NCBI GenBank assembly: GCA_003645555.1
Contig: QNFN01000012.1
Coordinates: 1 to 13,924, forward strand
DNA length: 13,924 nucleotides
Source of the DNA: Gammaproteobacteria bacterium
GTDB taxonomy: Bacteria > Pseudomonadota > Gammaproteobacteria > QNFN01
Reading direction: 5' to 3'
The notes under the pieces were generated by a model. It saw only the letters and a program-made list of their open reading frames with translations, ran no database searches and was not told the DNA's origin. Numbering within the stretch: the stretch's first letter is position 1; each line of letters opens with the position of its first letter. This document shows, piece by piece, positions 1 through 11,065 of the stretch. The position numbers and the translations under genes are program-made.

Positions 1-406
<406 letters not shown>

Positions 407-415
407 AAGACAGTC

Positions 416-431
416 GACTGCCGAAGCAGTC
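416..431 (-). other. UUCG tetraloop hairpin in the 16S leader
   Basis: On the minus strand GACTGC-TTCG-GCAGTC forms a perfect 6-bp stem closed by a UUCG tetraloop, about 10 nt before the mature 16S 5' end. UUCG loops are exceptionally stable in RNA. Its place between boxC and the 16S gene suggests a folding or processing element of the pre-rRNA leader. That role is inferred. Confidence 0.5.
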
Positions 432-440
432 TCACTACAT

Positions 441-488
441 TTGCTCCACCCAAGCCCGAAGGCCGAGGCTTCGCGATCTTTGGAGCAA
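441..488 (-). other. Leader stem-loop upstream of 16S
   Basis: An 8-bp perfect inverted repeat, TTGCTCCA (441-448) and TGGAGCAA (481-488), encloses a second stem AAGCC (452-456)/GGCTT (467-471). A competing GCC-TTCG-GGC hairpin on the minus strand lies at 454-463. In the pre-rRNA this would fold into one extended hairpin between boxC and the 16S start. A role in leader folding or RNase processing is inferred from position only. Confidence 0.45.
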
Positions 489-500
489 CCTATTGTTGCA

Positions 501-516
501 CGCGAGCGCCCACACA
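501..516 (-). promoter_or_regulatory. rRNA leader boxC
   Basis: On the minus strand the sequence TGTGTGGGCGCTCGCG closely matches the E. coli rrn leader boxC (GTGTGGGCACTCG). It lies about 18 nt downstream of boxA, as in E. coli. It belongs to the Nus-dependent leader region that supports antitermination and 30S assembly. Confidence 0.7.
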
Positions 517-533
517 AATTACTTGATTCAAAT

Positions 534-545
534 TGTAAAAGAGCG
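534..545 (-). promoter_or_regulatory. rRNA antitermination boxA
   Basis: The minus strand reads CGCTCTTTTACA, matching 10 of 12 positions of the E. coli rrn boxA TGCTCTTTAACA, and is followed by ATTT as in E. coli. BoxA RNA is bound by NusB-NusE (S10) to set up antitermination of the rRNA operon. The boxB-like hairpin just upstream and boxC downstream support the call. Confidence 0.75.
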
Positions 546-564
546 GGTCGGTGTTCAACCGACC
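546..564 (-). promoter_or_regulatory. boxB-like hairpin upstream of boxA
   Basis: A perfect 7-bp stem, GGTCGGT (546-552) with ACCGACC (558-564), encloses a 5-nt loop. It abuts boxA and lies downstream of promoter P2 in transcription order. This is the position of boxB in E. coli rrn leaders. Function is inferred from position and structure. Confidence 0.55.
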
Positions 565-574
565 GAGAAAGAGA

Positions 575-604
575 ATCATACTCTCTGATTCCCGACCCCG
601 TCAA
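575..604 (-). promoter_or_regulatory. rrn promoter P2 (candidate)
   Basis: On the minus strand there is a -35 TTGACG (599-604), an 18-bp spacer and a -10 TATGAT (575-580), predicting a start near 567, just ahead of the boxB-like hairpin. The arrangement mirrors the downstream P2 promoter of E. coli rRNA operons. A 6-bp inverted repeat, GAATCA (573-578)/TGATTC (586-591), overlaps the -10 and could be coincidental. The spacer is one base longer than optimal. Confidence 0.55.
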
Positions 605-674
605 CACCCGGAGCTTGCCGGGCGGTTACCGTCTGGAGGGCCCCTGATGGGCTCACCCGACGGCGAAGGCGCGC

Positions 675-702
675 ATTATACATGCGGCCAGAACGGCGTC
701 AA
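675..702 (-). promoter_or_regulatory. rrn promoter P1 with GC-rich discriminator
   Basis: On the minus strand there is a -35 TTGACG (697-702), a 16-bp spacer and a perfect -10 TATAAT (675-680), followed by GCGCGCC. The 16-bp spacing and the GC-rich segment between -10 and start are hallmarks of stringently controlled rRNA P1 promoters (E. coli rrnB P1 also has TATAATGCGC). The predicted start is near 666-668, giving a leader of about 260 nt. No A/T-rich UP element is seen upstream, where the tyrS coding end begins 18 bp away. Confidence 0.75.
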
Positions 703-720
703 CACTGTCCGTGCCAGCCC

Positions 721-1929
721 TTATCTGGCCAGTGTCACTCGTGCGAAACGGCGCTTTCCGACCTGGTAGACCGCGCAGCTCCCGGCGCCGATCCGCAGGC
801 TGCGATCGGCCACTTTCTCACCATCGATGCGCACCCCACCCTGGTCGATCAGGCGCAGTGCCTCGGAGGTGCTGGTGACCAACCCCGCCGCCTTGAGCAG
901 GTTGGCGATCGGCAACTCACCATCCTGCGTGGGCAGGGTGACCTCATCGATCTCATCCGGCATCGCGCCCTGGCGAAAACGGCGGTTGAAAGTCTCGAGC
1001 GCGGCGCGTGCCGCGGCCTGGTCATGGAAGCGTGCAACCACCTCGAACGCCAGCTCGACTTTGCAGTCACGTGGGTTGACTCGCCCGGCGCTGGCGTCGG
1101 CACGCATCTGCGCCAGGTCAGCGAGGCTCTTGTCGAACGACAGCAGCTCGAAGTAGCGCCACATCAGCTCATCGGAGATCGACATCAGTTTGCCGAACAT
1201 CTCGCCCGGCGGCTCGTCGATACCAATGTAGTTGCCGAGCGATTTCGACATCTTCTGTACACCATCGAGGCCTTCGAGGATCGGCACCGTCAGGATCACC
1301 TGCGGTGGCTGGCCGTAGGACTCCTGGATCTGTCTGCCGACCAGCAGATTGAACTTCTGGTCGGTGCCACCGAGCTCGACGTCACAGCGCATCGCCACCG
1401 AGTCATAGCCCTGGGCCAACGGATAGAGAAACTCGTGAATGGCAATCGGCTGGCCAGACTTGAAACGCTTGCTGAAATCGTCGCGCTCAAGCATTCGCGC
1501 CACCGTGTGCCTGGCGGCAAGCTGGATCAGTCCGGCCGCGCCGAGTTCGCCGAGCCACTTGGAGTTGAAACAGATCTCAGTCTTGTCCGGGTCGAGGATC
1601 TTGAACACCTGCGCCTGGTAGGTGCGCGCGTTCTCCTGAATCTCCTCAGGCGTCATCGGTGGGCGGGTGGTGTTCTTACCGGTTGGGTCACCGATCAGAC
1701 CGGTGAAATCACCGATCAGGAACATGACGTGGTGCCCCAGGTTCTGGAACTGGCGCATCTTGTTCAACAACACAGTATGGCCGAGATGCAGGTCAGGTGC
1801 GGTCGGGTCGAACCCGGCCTTGATCCGCAACGGGCGCCCCGTACCGAGACGCTCAAGCAACTCGCCTTCGGGCAGTATCTCGTGACTGCCGCGACGGATC
1901 TCGGCAAGCGCTTCGGCAGGCGTCAGCAT
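721..1929 (-). CDS. tyrS: Tyrosyl-tRNA synthetase
   Basis: This 402-aa class I aminoacyl-tRNA synthetase charges tRNA-Tyr with tyrosine in the cytosol. Visible features are the HIGH signature as HLGH (48-51), the Rossmann-fold catalytic core with GGTDQKFN (187-194), the KMSKS loop as KMSKS (226-230), and a C-terminal S4 RNA-binding domain (about 340-400, with [13 protein letters not shown]). The length is close to the roughly 400-aa TyrZ-like branch, shorter than E. coli TyrS. A Pseudomonas gene of this branch (tyrZ) also sits beside an rRNA operon. The ATG at 1929 has an upstream GAGGA, and the N-terminus aligns as expected. The stop codon lies 18 bp before the -35 of the rRNA P1 promoter. 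nif3 lies 82 bp upstream on the same strand. Confidence 0.96.
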   Translation of the reverse strand: MLTPAEALAEIRRGSHEILPEGELLERLGTGRPLRIKAGFDPTAPDLHLGHTVLLNKMRQFQNLGHHVMFLIGDFTGLIGDPTGKNTTRPPMTPEEIQENARTYQAQVFKILDPDKTEICFNSKWLGELGAAGLIQLAARHTVARMLERDDFSKRFKSGQPIAIHEFLYPLAQGYDSVAMRCDVELGGTDQKFNLLVGRQIQESYGQPPQVILTVPILEGLDGVQKMSKSLGNYIGIDEPPGEMFGKLMSISDELMWRYFELLSFDKSLADLAQMRADASAGRVNPRDCKVELAFEVVARFHDQAAARAALETFNRRFRQGAMPDEIDEVTLPTQDGELPIANLLKAAGLVTSTSEALRLIDQGGVRIDGEKVADRSLRIGAGSCAVYQVGKRRFARVTLAR

Positions 1930-1968
1930 GGGGCGGGATCCTCGTCTCGGTCGCGCAAAGGGAGCGGA

Positions 1969-1997
1969 AGAATAGCAGCCCGCCCCGTCTGGCGAAA
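1969..1997 (-). promoter_or_regulatory. Weak candidate promoter for tyrS
   Basis: In the 82-bp gap between nif3 and tyrS, the minus strand has a -10-like TATTCT (1969-1974), 17 bp downstream of a poor -35-like TTTCGC (1992-1997). The -35 match is weak, so tyrS may instead be co-transcribed with nif3. Confidence 0.25.
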
Positions 1998-2011
1998 ATC
2001 GGGCCTGCCGC

Positions 2012-2788
2012 TCAAACCGGATTGTCTACCTCGATGTATTCGCTGGCGATACCGAAATATTCACCGAGATGGGCCGCGAGCGCCTGGACACCGAAGCGCT
2101 CGGTCGCGTGATGCCCGGCGGCAAAGTAATGGATGCCTGCCTCGCGAGCGACATGCACGGTTCGCTCCGACACCTCGCCACTGACGAAGGCATCCAGGCC
2201 CAGTGTGGCAGCCTCTTCGATGTAATCCTGCGCCGCCCCGGTGCACCATCCGATCCGGGCAACAGGATGATCACCCCCCGGAATCCACAGCGGTGCACGA
2301 CCGAGGGCGGCGGCCAGCGCCGCCTCCACCTGGCTCGGCGGGGTCGGCGCGGCCAGGTGACCGCACAGCGCCAACGGCGGGTCGCCACCGAAGGCGCCAT
2401 CGACCTGCCAACCGAGCTTCCGGCCCAGGCCGATGTTGTTACCCCACTCGGGGTGGGCATCGAGCGGCAGGTGGTAGGCGATCAGGCTCAGACCATGCTC
2501 CAGCAACAGCGCGATCCGCTCGCGCCTGATCCCCACCAGGCAGGGATCTTCACCCTTCCAGAAATAGCCGTGATGGACCAGCAGGGCATCCGCGTCGACG
2601 GCCAGCGCGGCCTCGATCAGTGCCTTGCTGGCCGAAACCCCGGCGACCAGCCGGCGCACCGGGCGCGTACCGGCGACCTGTAACCCGTTCGGGCAGTAGT
2701 CACGAAAGCGGCCTGCCTCGAGTACACGGTCGAGATAGTCAACCAGTTCCCGGGCCGTGAGCCCTGCTGAAGTTGTTTGCGGACACAT
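2012..2788 (-). CDS. Nif3/YbgI-family dinuclear metal-center protein
   Basis: A 258-aa member of the Nif3 (DUF34, YbgI) family, widespread proteins that bind two metal ions and are often labelled GTP cyclohydrolase 1 type 2 homologues; their physiological role is uncertain. The family metal ligands are present with the usual spacing: LLVHHGYF (H72, H73), [12 protein letters not shown] (D110) and [11 protein letters not shown] (H226, E230). The length fits the short bacterial form without the PII-like insert. The ATG at 2788 is preferred over the adjacent in-frame TTG at 2791, since GAGAGGA lies just upstream of both and the TTG would crowd it. The gene is divergent from the DegS-type protease (128-bp gap, no convincing promoter seen on either strand) and lies upstream of tyrS on the same strand. 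Confidence 0.92.
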   Translation of the reverse strand: MCPQTTSAGLTARELVDYLDRVLEAGRFRDYCPNGLQVAGTRPVRRLVAGVSASKALIEAALAVDADALLVHHGYFWKGEDPCLVGIRRERIALLLEHGLSLIAYHLPLDAHPEWGNNIGLGRKLGWQVDGAFGGDPPLALCGHLAAPTPPSQVEAALAAALGRAPLWIPGGDHPVARIGWCTGAAQDYIEEAATLGLDAFVSGEVSERTVHVAREAGIHYFAAGHHATERFGVQALAAHLGEYFGIASEYIEVDNPV

Positions 2789-2916
2789 CAATCCTCTCCC
2801 GGATCAGGACGCTGCCACTGCCATCGCACCTGCCGGGTAGAGTACACTGGTCGGATAGATTACGGTCCCGCACAGGAAGCGGACACTGCCCGTCTCAGGG
2901 GTTGAGGGGTTGGGGT

Positions 2917-4077
<1,161 letters not shown>

Positions 4078-4096
4078 CACCAACGAGGATGGATCA

Positions 4097-5260
4097 ATGA
4101 CCGAGACCGTGGAACGACGTGCGCCCAGCGAGATGCCGGCAGTTGAGAAGCCGCCAACCTCGCAGTGGTCGCTGCTGACCAACCTGGCAGACTTGATCCA
4201 CTCCGACCACCATTCAGTCGACTTCAGCGGCTCACGCGCCGACTATATCCATAACCGGGTGCGTGTTCTCGGCTTGATCTATGCCGCGCTGGTAATCCTG
4301 TGGATCCCGATCGATGCCCTGCTGGTGCCGTCCGGGATGCTGACCGCCCTCGCCATCACGCGTGCCGTCGCCTGCATGGCCTTCCTCGCGGTGGCACTGG
4401 TGCGCCACAACCCGCACCACCTGCCCCTGGCCCTGTTCCGCCTCAGCCTGCTGGTAGTGATCCCCTGCGTGTTCTTCTTCATTACCCAGTTGATCCTGGT
4501 CGACGGGGTATCGGAGTGGGCGGCGATGGGCTACGGCTTCTATCCCTATGTGATGATCGCGCAGCTGGCGATCTTCGCCCTGACCCTGCTCGAAGGGCTG
4601 GCGCTGGCCATACCGGTATTCCTCATCGTCCTGGCGACCGCGGCGATCAAGGGCACGTTTTTCACTGCCGACACCGTTGCCTGCGTCTGGCTTCTCGGCC
4701 TGCTGCTCTCATTGGCGCTGTGGGCCCAGATGTCGCAGTTGCAGATGCTGCTGCGCCTCTACCGTCAGGCGACACGCGACCCATTGACCGGGCTGTTCAA
4801 CCGGCGCGCGCTGATGGGGCGCCTGGACGAGGAGATGGAACGCTCTGAGCGTTATAAACGCAAGCTGACCGTGCTGCTGTTCGACCTCGACAAATTCAAG
4901 CGCGTCAACGACACCCTTGGGCACCTCGCCGGCGATGCCGTGCTGCGCCACTTTGCCAAGGTGGTCGAGGCGGCACTGCGCCGCTCCGACCTGGTCGGGC
5001 GCTACGGCGGCGAGGAGTGCCTGGCGGTACTGCCCGAAACCACTCCCGAGCGCGGCTGCGAGGTCGCCGAACGCATCCGGGCCGATTGCCACGCGGCGCC
5101 AGCCATCACCTCTGACGGCATCGAAGTGCGGTTCACCACCAGCATCGGGGTTGCCACGCTGCTGCCCGGCGAAGACTCCGAGGGCCTGATCGGCAGATGT
5201 GATGACTCACTCTACAAGGCCAAGGAGACCGGCCGCGACCGCGTGGTGCTGGCCGACTGA
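4097..5260 (+). CDS. Membrane diguanylate cyclase (GGDEF domain, motif GGEEC)
   Basis: A 387-aa enzyme predicted to make cyclic di-GMP from two GTP. A roughly 50-residue N-terminal tail is followed by about six hydrophobic segments (roughly 56-76, 80-102, 111-133, 147-165, 166-186, 193-212) of a type I cannot assign to a named MASE domain. The C-terminal GGDEF domain spans about 224-387, with DPLTGLFNRR (228-237), FDLDKFKRVND (262-272, metal and base contacts) and the active-site signature GGEEC at 304-308. The usual final Phe is Cys here (codon TGC, one base from TTC). The metal and catalytic positions G-G-E-E are kept, so activity is likely. The inhibitory I-site RxxD is intact as RRSD (295-298), five residues before the signature. 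GAGGA precedes the ATG. The gene lies 19 bp after the DegS-type gene and 36 bp before the HD-GYP gene, so co-transcription is likely. Confidence 0.93.
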   Translation: MTETVERRAPSEMPAVEKPPTSQWSLLTNLADLIHSDHHSVDFSGSRADYIHNRVRVLGLIYAALVILWIPIDALLVPSGMLTALAITRAVACMAFLAVALVRHNPHHLPLALFRLSLLVVIPCVFFFITQLILVDGVSEWAAMGYGFYPYVMIAQLAIFALTLLEGLALAIPVFLIVLATAAIKGTFFTADTVACVWLLGLLLSLALWAQMSQLQMLLRLYRQATRDPLTGLFNRRALMGRLDEEMERSERYKRKLTVLLFDLDKFKRVNDTLGHLAGDAVLRHFAKVVEAALRRSDLVGRYGGEECLAVLPETTPERGCEVAERIRADCHAAPAITSDGIEVRFTTSIGVATLLPGEDSEGLIGRCDDSLYKAKETGRDRVVLAD

Positions 5261-5296
5261 GGTGCCAGCCGGCAAGGCAGGGTGGAGGATGAGCCC

Positions 5297-6424
5297 ATGA
5301 CCGACAAGGACGTCCTGCTTGGCGATCTCGACCGCCTGCGCTCGGTCAGCGAGAAACTGAGCCACATCCATGCCATCCTGCAGCGCCAGCTTCCGGCGCT
5401 GCAACGGATCACCGTCGCCGTCTACGACCACCACACCGACTTGCTGAAGACCTTCTGCTGTAGCGACCTGCGCAACAACCCGCTACGCAAGTATGCCGCG
5501 CCACTGGCCGACTCGCCCGCCCTGCAGGCACTTGTCGAAAGCGGCCAACCGCGGGTAATCGAGGATCTGAGAGCCTACGATTCGGGCCGCCCCGGCAGCA
5601 AGCCCCACATCGTCAGCGAAGGCTTCCGCTCAAGCTACACGATGCCGATGCATATGGACGGTCATTTCGCCGGCCTGCTCTTTTTCGATGCCACCGAGCC
5701 CCGGCATTTCACCCCTGCCGTGCTCGCCGCCATCGACCCGTTCGTGCACGTCATCGCACTTACGGTAGTCCGTGAACTGTCTGTCGGCCGAACGCTGATG
5801 GCCGCGATCAAGACCGCGCGCGCCTTTGCCGAGCAACGTGATGCCTCCACTGGTGCGCACCTCGACCGCATGTCGCGCTACGCCCGACTGATCGCACTCG
5901 ACATGGCCGAATCCCACGATCTCAGCGATGAGACGATCGAGTTCATTTTCCTTTTCGCACCACTGCACGACATCGGCAAGATCGGCATCCCGGACCGGAT
6001 TCTGTTGAAGCCTGGCAAGTTGGACCCTGAGGAGTTCGAGGCGATGAAGCAGCATGTCGACGTCGGCCGCATCATCGTCGAGCAGATGATCAATGATTTC
6101 GGCTTTGATGAGATAGGTAACGTCGCCTTTTTGCGCAACATCGTCCACCACCATCACGAGGCGTTCGACGGCAGCGGTTACCCTGACGGCCTGCGCGGTG
6201 AGGCGATCCCGGTCGAGGCGCGGATCATCGCCGTGGCCGATGTGTTCGACGCCCTGACCAGCCGCCGCCCCTACAAGGCGGCGCTGAGCAACGAGGCGTC
6301 GCTGGCGCAGATGGAGGAGCTCGCCAAGAGCAAGCTCGACCCGCGCTGCCTCGAGGCGTTGCGCCGCAACCCCGCTGAACTGACGCGGGTCCAGGCGCAG
6401 TTCGAGGAGAACCGGATCGGCTGA
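5297..6424 (+). CDS. GAF-like/HD-GYP cyclic di-GMP phosphodiesterase
   Basis: A 375-aa soluble protein. Residues about 25-160 look like a GAF-type sensor domain (ITVAVYD..., PMHMDGHFAGLLFFD), and 165-370 are an HD-GYP domain. HD-GYP motifs are complete: TGAHLDRMSRYA (185-196), HDIGK with the metal-binding HD (224-228), HHHHE (284-288) and the GYP signature DGSGYPDGL (291-299). Such enzymes hydrolyse c-di-GMP to pGpG or GMP and often act as response components. The ATG at 5297 has a strong GGAGGA seven bases upstream; an in-frame GTG at 5282 would swallow that site, so it was rejected. It is the last gene of the protease/cyclase/phosphodiesterase block. Its stop codon lies 18 bp before a palindromic mobile element that separates it from convergent clpB. 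No signal peptide or membrane helix is seen. Confidence 0.92.
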   Translation: MTDKDVLLGDLDRLRSVSEKLSHIHAILQRQLPALQRITVAVYDHHTDLLKTFCCSDLRNNPLRKYAAPLADSPALQALVESGQPRVIEDLRAYDSGRPGSKPHIVSEGFRSSYTMPMHMDGHFAGLLFFDATEPRHFTPAVLAAIDPFVHVIALTVVRELSVGRTLMAAIKTARAFAEQRDASTGAHLDRMSRYARLIALDMAESHDLSDETIEFIFLFAPLHDIGKIGIPDRILLKPGKLDPEEFEAMKQHVDVGRIIVEQMINDFGFDEIGNVAFLRNIVHHHHEAFDGSGYPDGLRGEAIPVEARIIAVADVFDALTSRRPYKAALSNEASLAQMEELAKSKLDPRCLEALRRNPAELTRVQAQFEENRIG

Positions 6425-6442
6425 GCGCTTGGCAGGGTGTTA

Positions 6443-6601
6443 GGAAACCTTTGAGCAAATCATGAACTTGTATCTGGCGCCCAGAATGTCCAGCTTTTTC
6501 GTTACAAAGCTTCGCAATAGCTAGCTATTACGTGCGTTTTGCGCCTCAAATCTGAACATTCTGAAGCGCAATCTACTTCGTCAGACTTAATCAGAGGTTC
6601 C
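6443..6601. mobile_element. MITE-like near-palindromic element, 159 bp, with TTA target duplication
   Basis: The left end GGAAACCTTTGA (6443-6454) and right end TCAGAGGTTCC (6591-6601) form imperfect terminal inverted repeats. The direct repeat TTA flanks them at 6440-6442 and 6602-6604. The similarity extends inward over both arms: CCAGAATGTCCAG (6481-6493) pairs with CTGAACATTCTG (6552-6563). The arms meet in a perfect 14-bp palindrome AATAGCTAGCTATT (6516-6529) at the exact centre. By hand alignment the arms are roughly two-thirds complementary. There is no room for a transposase, so this is a non-autonomous element. The 3-bp TNA-type duplication would fit an IS5-family (IS1031-like) parent, which is inference. 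It is more AT-rich than its surroundings. Transcribed from either side it would fold into one long hairpin and could end both convergent transcription units. Confidence 0.75.
6516..6529. repeat. Central perfect 14-bp palindrome of the MITE-like element
   Basis: AATAGCTAGCTATT is a perfect self-complementary 14-mer. Its centre coincides with the midpoint of the 159-bp element, so it forms the tip of the predicted hairpin. Confidence 0.75.
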
Positions 6602-9199
<2,598 letters not shown>

Positions 9200-9233
9200 C
9201 GTGATTGTCTCTAAATTGCCTTCAACTGCCGCT

Positions 9234-9263
9234 TAAATGCGGTCTCGAGGCCACTTTTTCAAG
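9234..9263 (-). promoter_or_regulatory. Heat-shock (sigma-32/RpoH) promoter of clpB
   Basis: On the minus strand there is a -35 CTTGAAA (9257-9263), a 14-bp spacer and a -10 CCGCATTTA (9234-9242). These match the sigma-32 consensus CTTGAAA-N(11-16)-CCCCATNT at nearly every position. The predicted start is near 9227, about 28 nt before the clpB ATG. The -35 contains the TGA stop codon of the upstream transporter gene. A small inverted repeat CCGC/GCGG (9229-9232/9239-9242) overlaps the -10. ClpB is a classic sigma-32 regulon member. Confidence 0.75.
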
Positions 9264-10548
9264 CGCGACCCGCGGCCACCATGCCGCGCCGCTCATCGAT
9301 TCCGCGCAGCAGCAGCAGGCCGATAGCGAAGAAAGCGAGGGTCGACAGCAACGCCGTGCGGTGGTCGCCGCCGGTAACGAAACTGAGGAGGCCGTAGCCA
9401 AGCGGACCGATAATCGCGGCCAATTTGACCGCGACTCCCCAGAGGCCAAAGAACTCGGCGGTTCGTCCTGCAGGTGAAAAACGGCCGACAAGCGCACGTC
9501 CGGCCGACTGGCTCGCCCCCATGGCGATTCCGATCAGGTTGGCGGCAACCCAGAACTGCGCCTGCCCCTCGGCCGCCCAGGCCAGGCCACCGGCGACCAG
9601 CCACAGCACCAACGCCAACGCCAGGGCAGGCACCGAGCCGATGCGGTCCTGCAGATGGCCAAAGGCGAGGGCACCGGCCGCCGCCGTGATGTTGACGACC
9701 AGAATCAGCCACAGGCTCTCGACGGTACCGAAACCCATCACCTGCTGTGCGTAGACCGTCGCCAGCACCACCACGGTCTGGATGCCAGCGTGGTAGACCG
9801 CCAGCGTCACCAGAAAACGGCGCAGGTCGGGGAAAAGGTGTGCCTGGCGCCAAGTGAGGGCGAGCCGCTGCCAGCCGGCCGTGAAGGCTACCCCGGAAGG
9901 CTCTGCCGGCGGTGACCGGTCACGCAGCCAAAAAAGTGTCGGCAAGGCCGCCAGTGCGAAGGCCACGGCCACAATCAACAGTGTTCCAGGCACCGCGGCC
10001 GTGGTCTCTATACCTTGTCCTTCGGCCACCTTCAGCCAGACCAGGCACAGCCCGAGTACCAACAGCCCGCCGACATAGCCGAGCGACCAGCCGCGGGCTG
10101 ACAGCCTGCCGAGTGCTTCGGGTGGTGCCAGTTCGGGCAGGAACGCCGAGATCAGGTTCTCGCCGCTGGCGAACATGACGTAGGAGCCAACCAGTAGCAC
10201 CACGCCGAGCACCACGTCCCCCGGCCCAACTGCCGCAAGGCCCGCGGTCAATACAACGCAACCTAGCGTGGTGATAACCAGAAACGTTTTTTTCATCGCA
10301 CGCGCATCGGCAACCGCCCCGATCAGAGGTCCGCTGAACAGCACGATGGCGTTGGCGAATGCGATAGCGCCAGTCCACAGCAACGTAGCCCCACCCGGGC
10401 CGTAAGCCGCGGCGACGACGGCCACAAAATAGGCGTTGAAAACCGCAGTGAGGACGACGGTGGCGTAGCCGGAATTGGCGAAGTCGTAGAACGCCCAGGC
10501 CCAGAGTTCGCGCCGTGGCGCCCAGCCCGGTGCGTTCCCGAGGTTCAT
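9259..10548 (-). CDS. MFS transporter, UMF1 (Atg22-like, COG2270) family
   Basis: A 429-aa integral membrane protein with about 12 hydrophobic segments, in two halves of six separated by a cytosolic loop (about 208-240). The N-terminal WAFYDFANSGYATVV (18-32) is typical of the UMF1 / vacuole-effluxer Atg22-like family. GAVADARAMKK (77-87) resembles the MFS motif A loop, and GRALVGRFSPAGRTAEFFGLW (from 350) is a second conserved stretch of the family. Substrates of bacterial members are unknown; amino-acid export is suggested by analogy with yeast Atg22. The ATG at 10548 is chosen because the family starts there and it lies one base after the deformylase stop codon, implying translational coupling. 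An in-frame extension to 10593 would overlap def. It is the last gene of the gcvR-like/def/transporter unit. Confidence 0.85.
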   Translation of the reverse strand: MNLGNAPGWAPRRELWAWAFYDFANSGYATVVLTAVFNAYFVAVVAAAYGPGGATLLWTGAIAFANAIVLFSGPLIGAVADARAMKKTFLVITTLGCVVLTAGLAAVGPGDVVLGVVLLVGSYVMFASGENLISAFLPELAPPEALGRLSARGWSLGYVGGLLVLGLCLVWLKVAEGQGIETTAAVPGTLLIVAVAFALAALPTLFWLRDRSPPAEPSGVAFTAGWQRLALTWRQAHLFPDLRRFLVTLAVYHAGIQTVVVLATVYAQQVMGFGTVESLWLILVVNITAAAGALAFGHLQDRIGSVPALALALVLWLVAGGLAWAAEGQAQFWVAANLIGIAMGASQSAGRALVGRFSPAGRTAEFFGLWGVAVKLAAIIGPLGYGLLSFVTGGDHRTALLSTLAFFAIGLLLLRGIDERRGMVAAGRA

Positions 10549-10549
10549 T

Positions 10550-11062
10550 TCATCCCGGTGGCGCTTGGTAGATCTTGCGCCGGAACAGGTCATTGCGCCG
10601 GCTCACCAGCCGATCGAGAAACAGGAAACCGTCGAGGTGGTCGATCTCGTGTTGCACGGCACGCGCCTCGAAGCCGTGCATTTCGAACTCCCGGACGAGG
10701 CCCTGCTCGTCGAGGGCGTGCAGGGTGATGCGCTCGGCACGGATTACATTACCGGTGTAATCAGGCACCGACATGCATCCTTCACGACCAATCACCATGC
10801 CATCCCACTCGGTGATCTCCGGGTTGACCAGCACCTGGCGGCCATGGCTGCTCGACTTCTTGCGTGGTGGTACATCGACGATGACCACACGGACAAAGTG
10901 GCCCACCTGAGGTGCTGCGATGCCGACCCCACCAGGGCCGGCGCGCATGGTCTCCTCGATGTCGGCGATCAAGGCCCGCAGGGCGTTGTCGACCGCAGCG
11001 ATCGGTTCCGAGACCTGTTTGAGACGTGGGTCCGGGTAGGCAAGAATCTCGAGTAAGGCCAT
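10550..11062 (-). CDS. def: Peptide deformylase
   Basis: A 170-aa metalloenzyme that removes the formyl group from the initiator Met of nascent proteins. All three motifs are present: GVGIAAPQ (45-52), EGCMS with the metal-binding Cys96 (94-98), and QHEIDHLDG with the HExxH metal site H138/H142 and catalytic E139 (137-145). The length is that of a bacterial type-I enzyme. The gene is not next to fmt, the usual partner of the main def gene, so this may be a second deformylase or a relocated sole copy. It lies 3 bp after the GcvR-like gene and 1 bp before the transporter gene, so the three very likely form one transcript. Confidence 0.96.
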   Translation of the reverse strand: MALLEILAYPDPRLKQVSEPIAAVDNALRALIADIEETMRAGPGGVGIAAPQVGHFVRVVIVDVPPRKKSSSHGRQVLVNPEITEWDGMVIGREGCMSVPDYTGNVIRAERITLHALDEQGLVREFEMHGFEARAVQHEIDHLDGFLFLDRLVSRRNDLFRRKIYQAPPG

Positions 11063-11065
11063 ACG

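Noticed and set aside
607..622. Small CCCGG-agcttg-CCGGG hairpin in the rRNA leader
   Set aside because: A 5-bp stem without T-run between P1 and P2; probably incidental RNA structure, not a terminator.
682..2184. Long plus-strand open frame (500 codons) opposite tyrS
   Set aside because: It is antisense to a clearly recognisable TyrRS gene in GC-rich DNA; the translation resembles no family and reads through the rRNA promoter area.
2789..2916. Possible divergent promoters between nif3 and the DegS-type gene (for example TACACT at 2843, TAGATT at 2856)
   Set aside because: None has an acceptable -35 at 16-18 bp, so no promoter is called.
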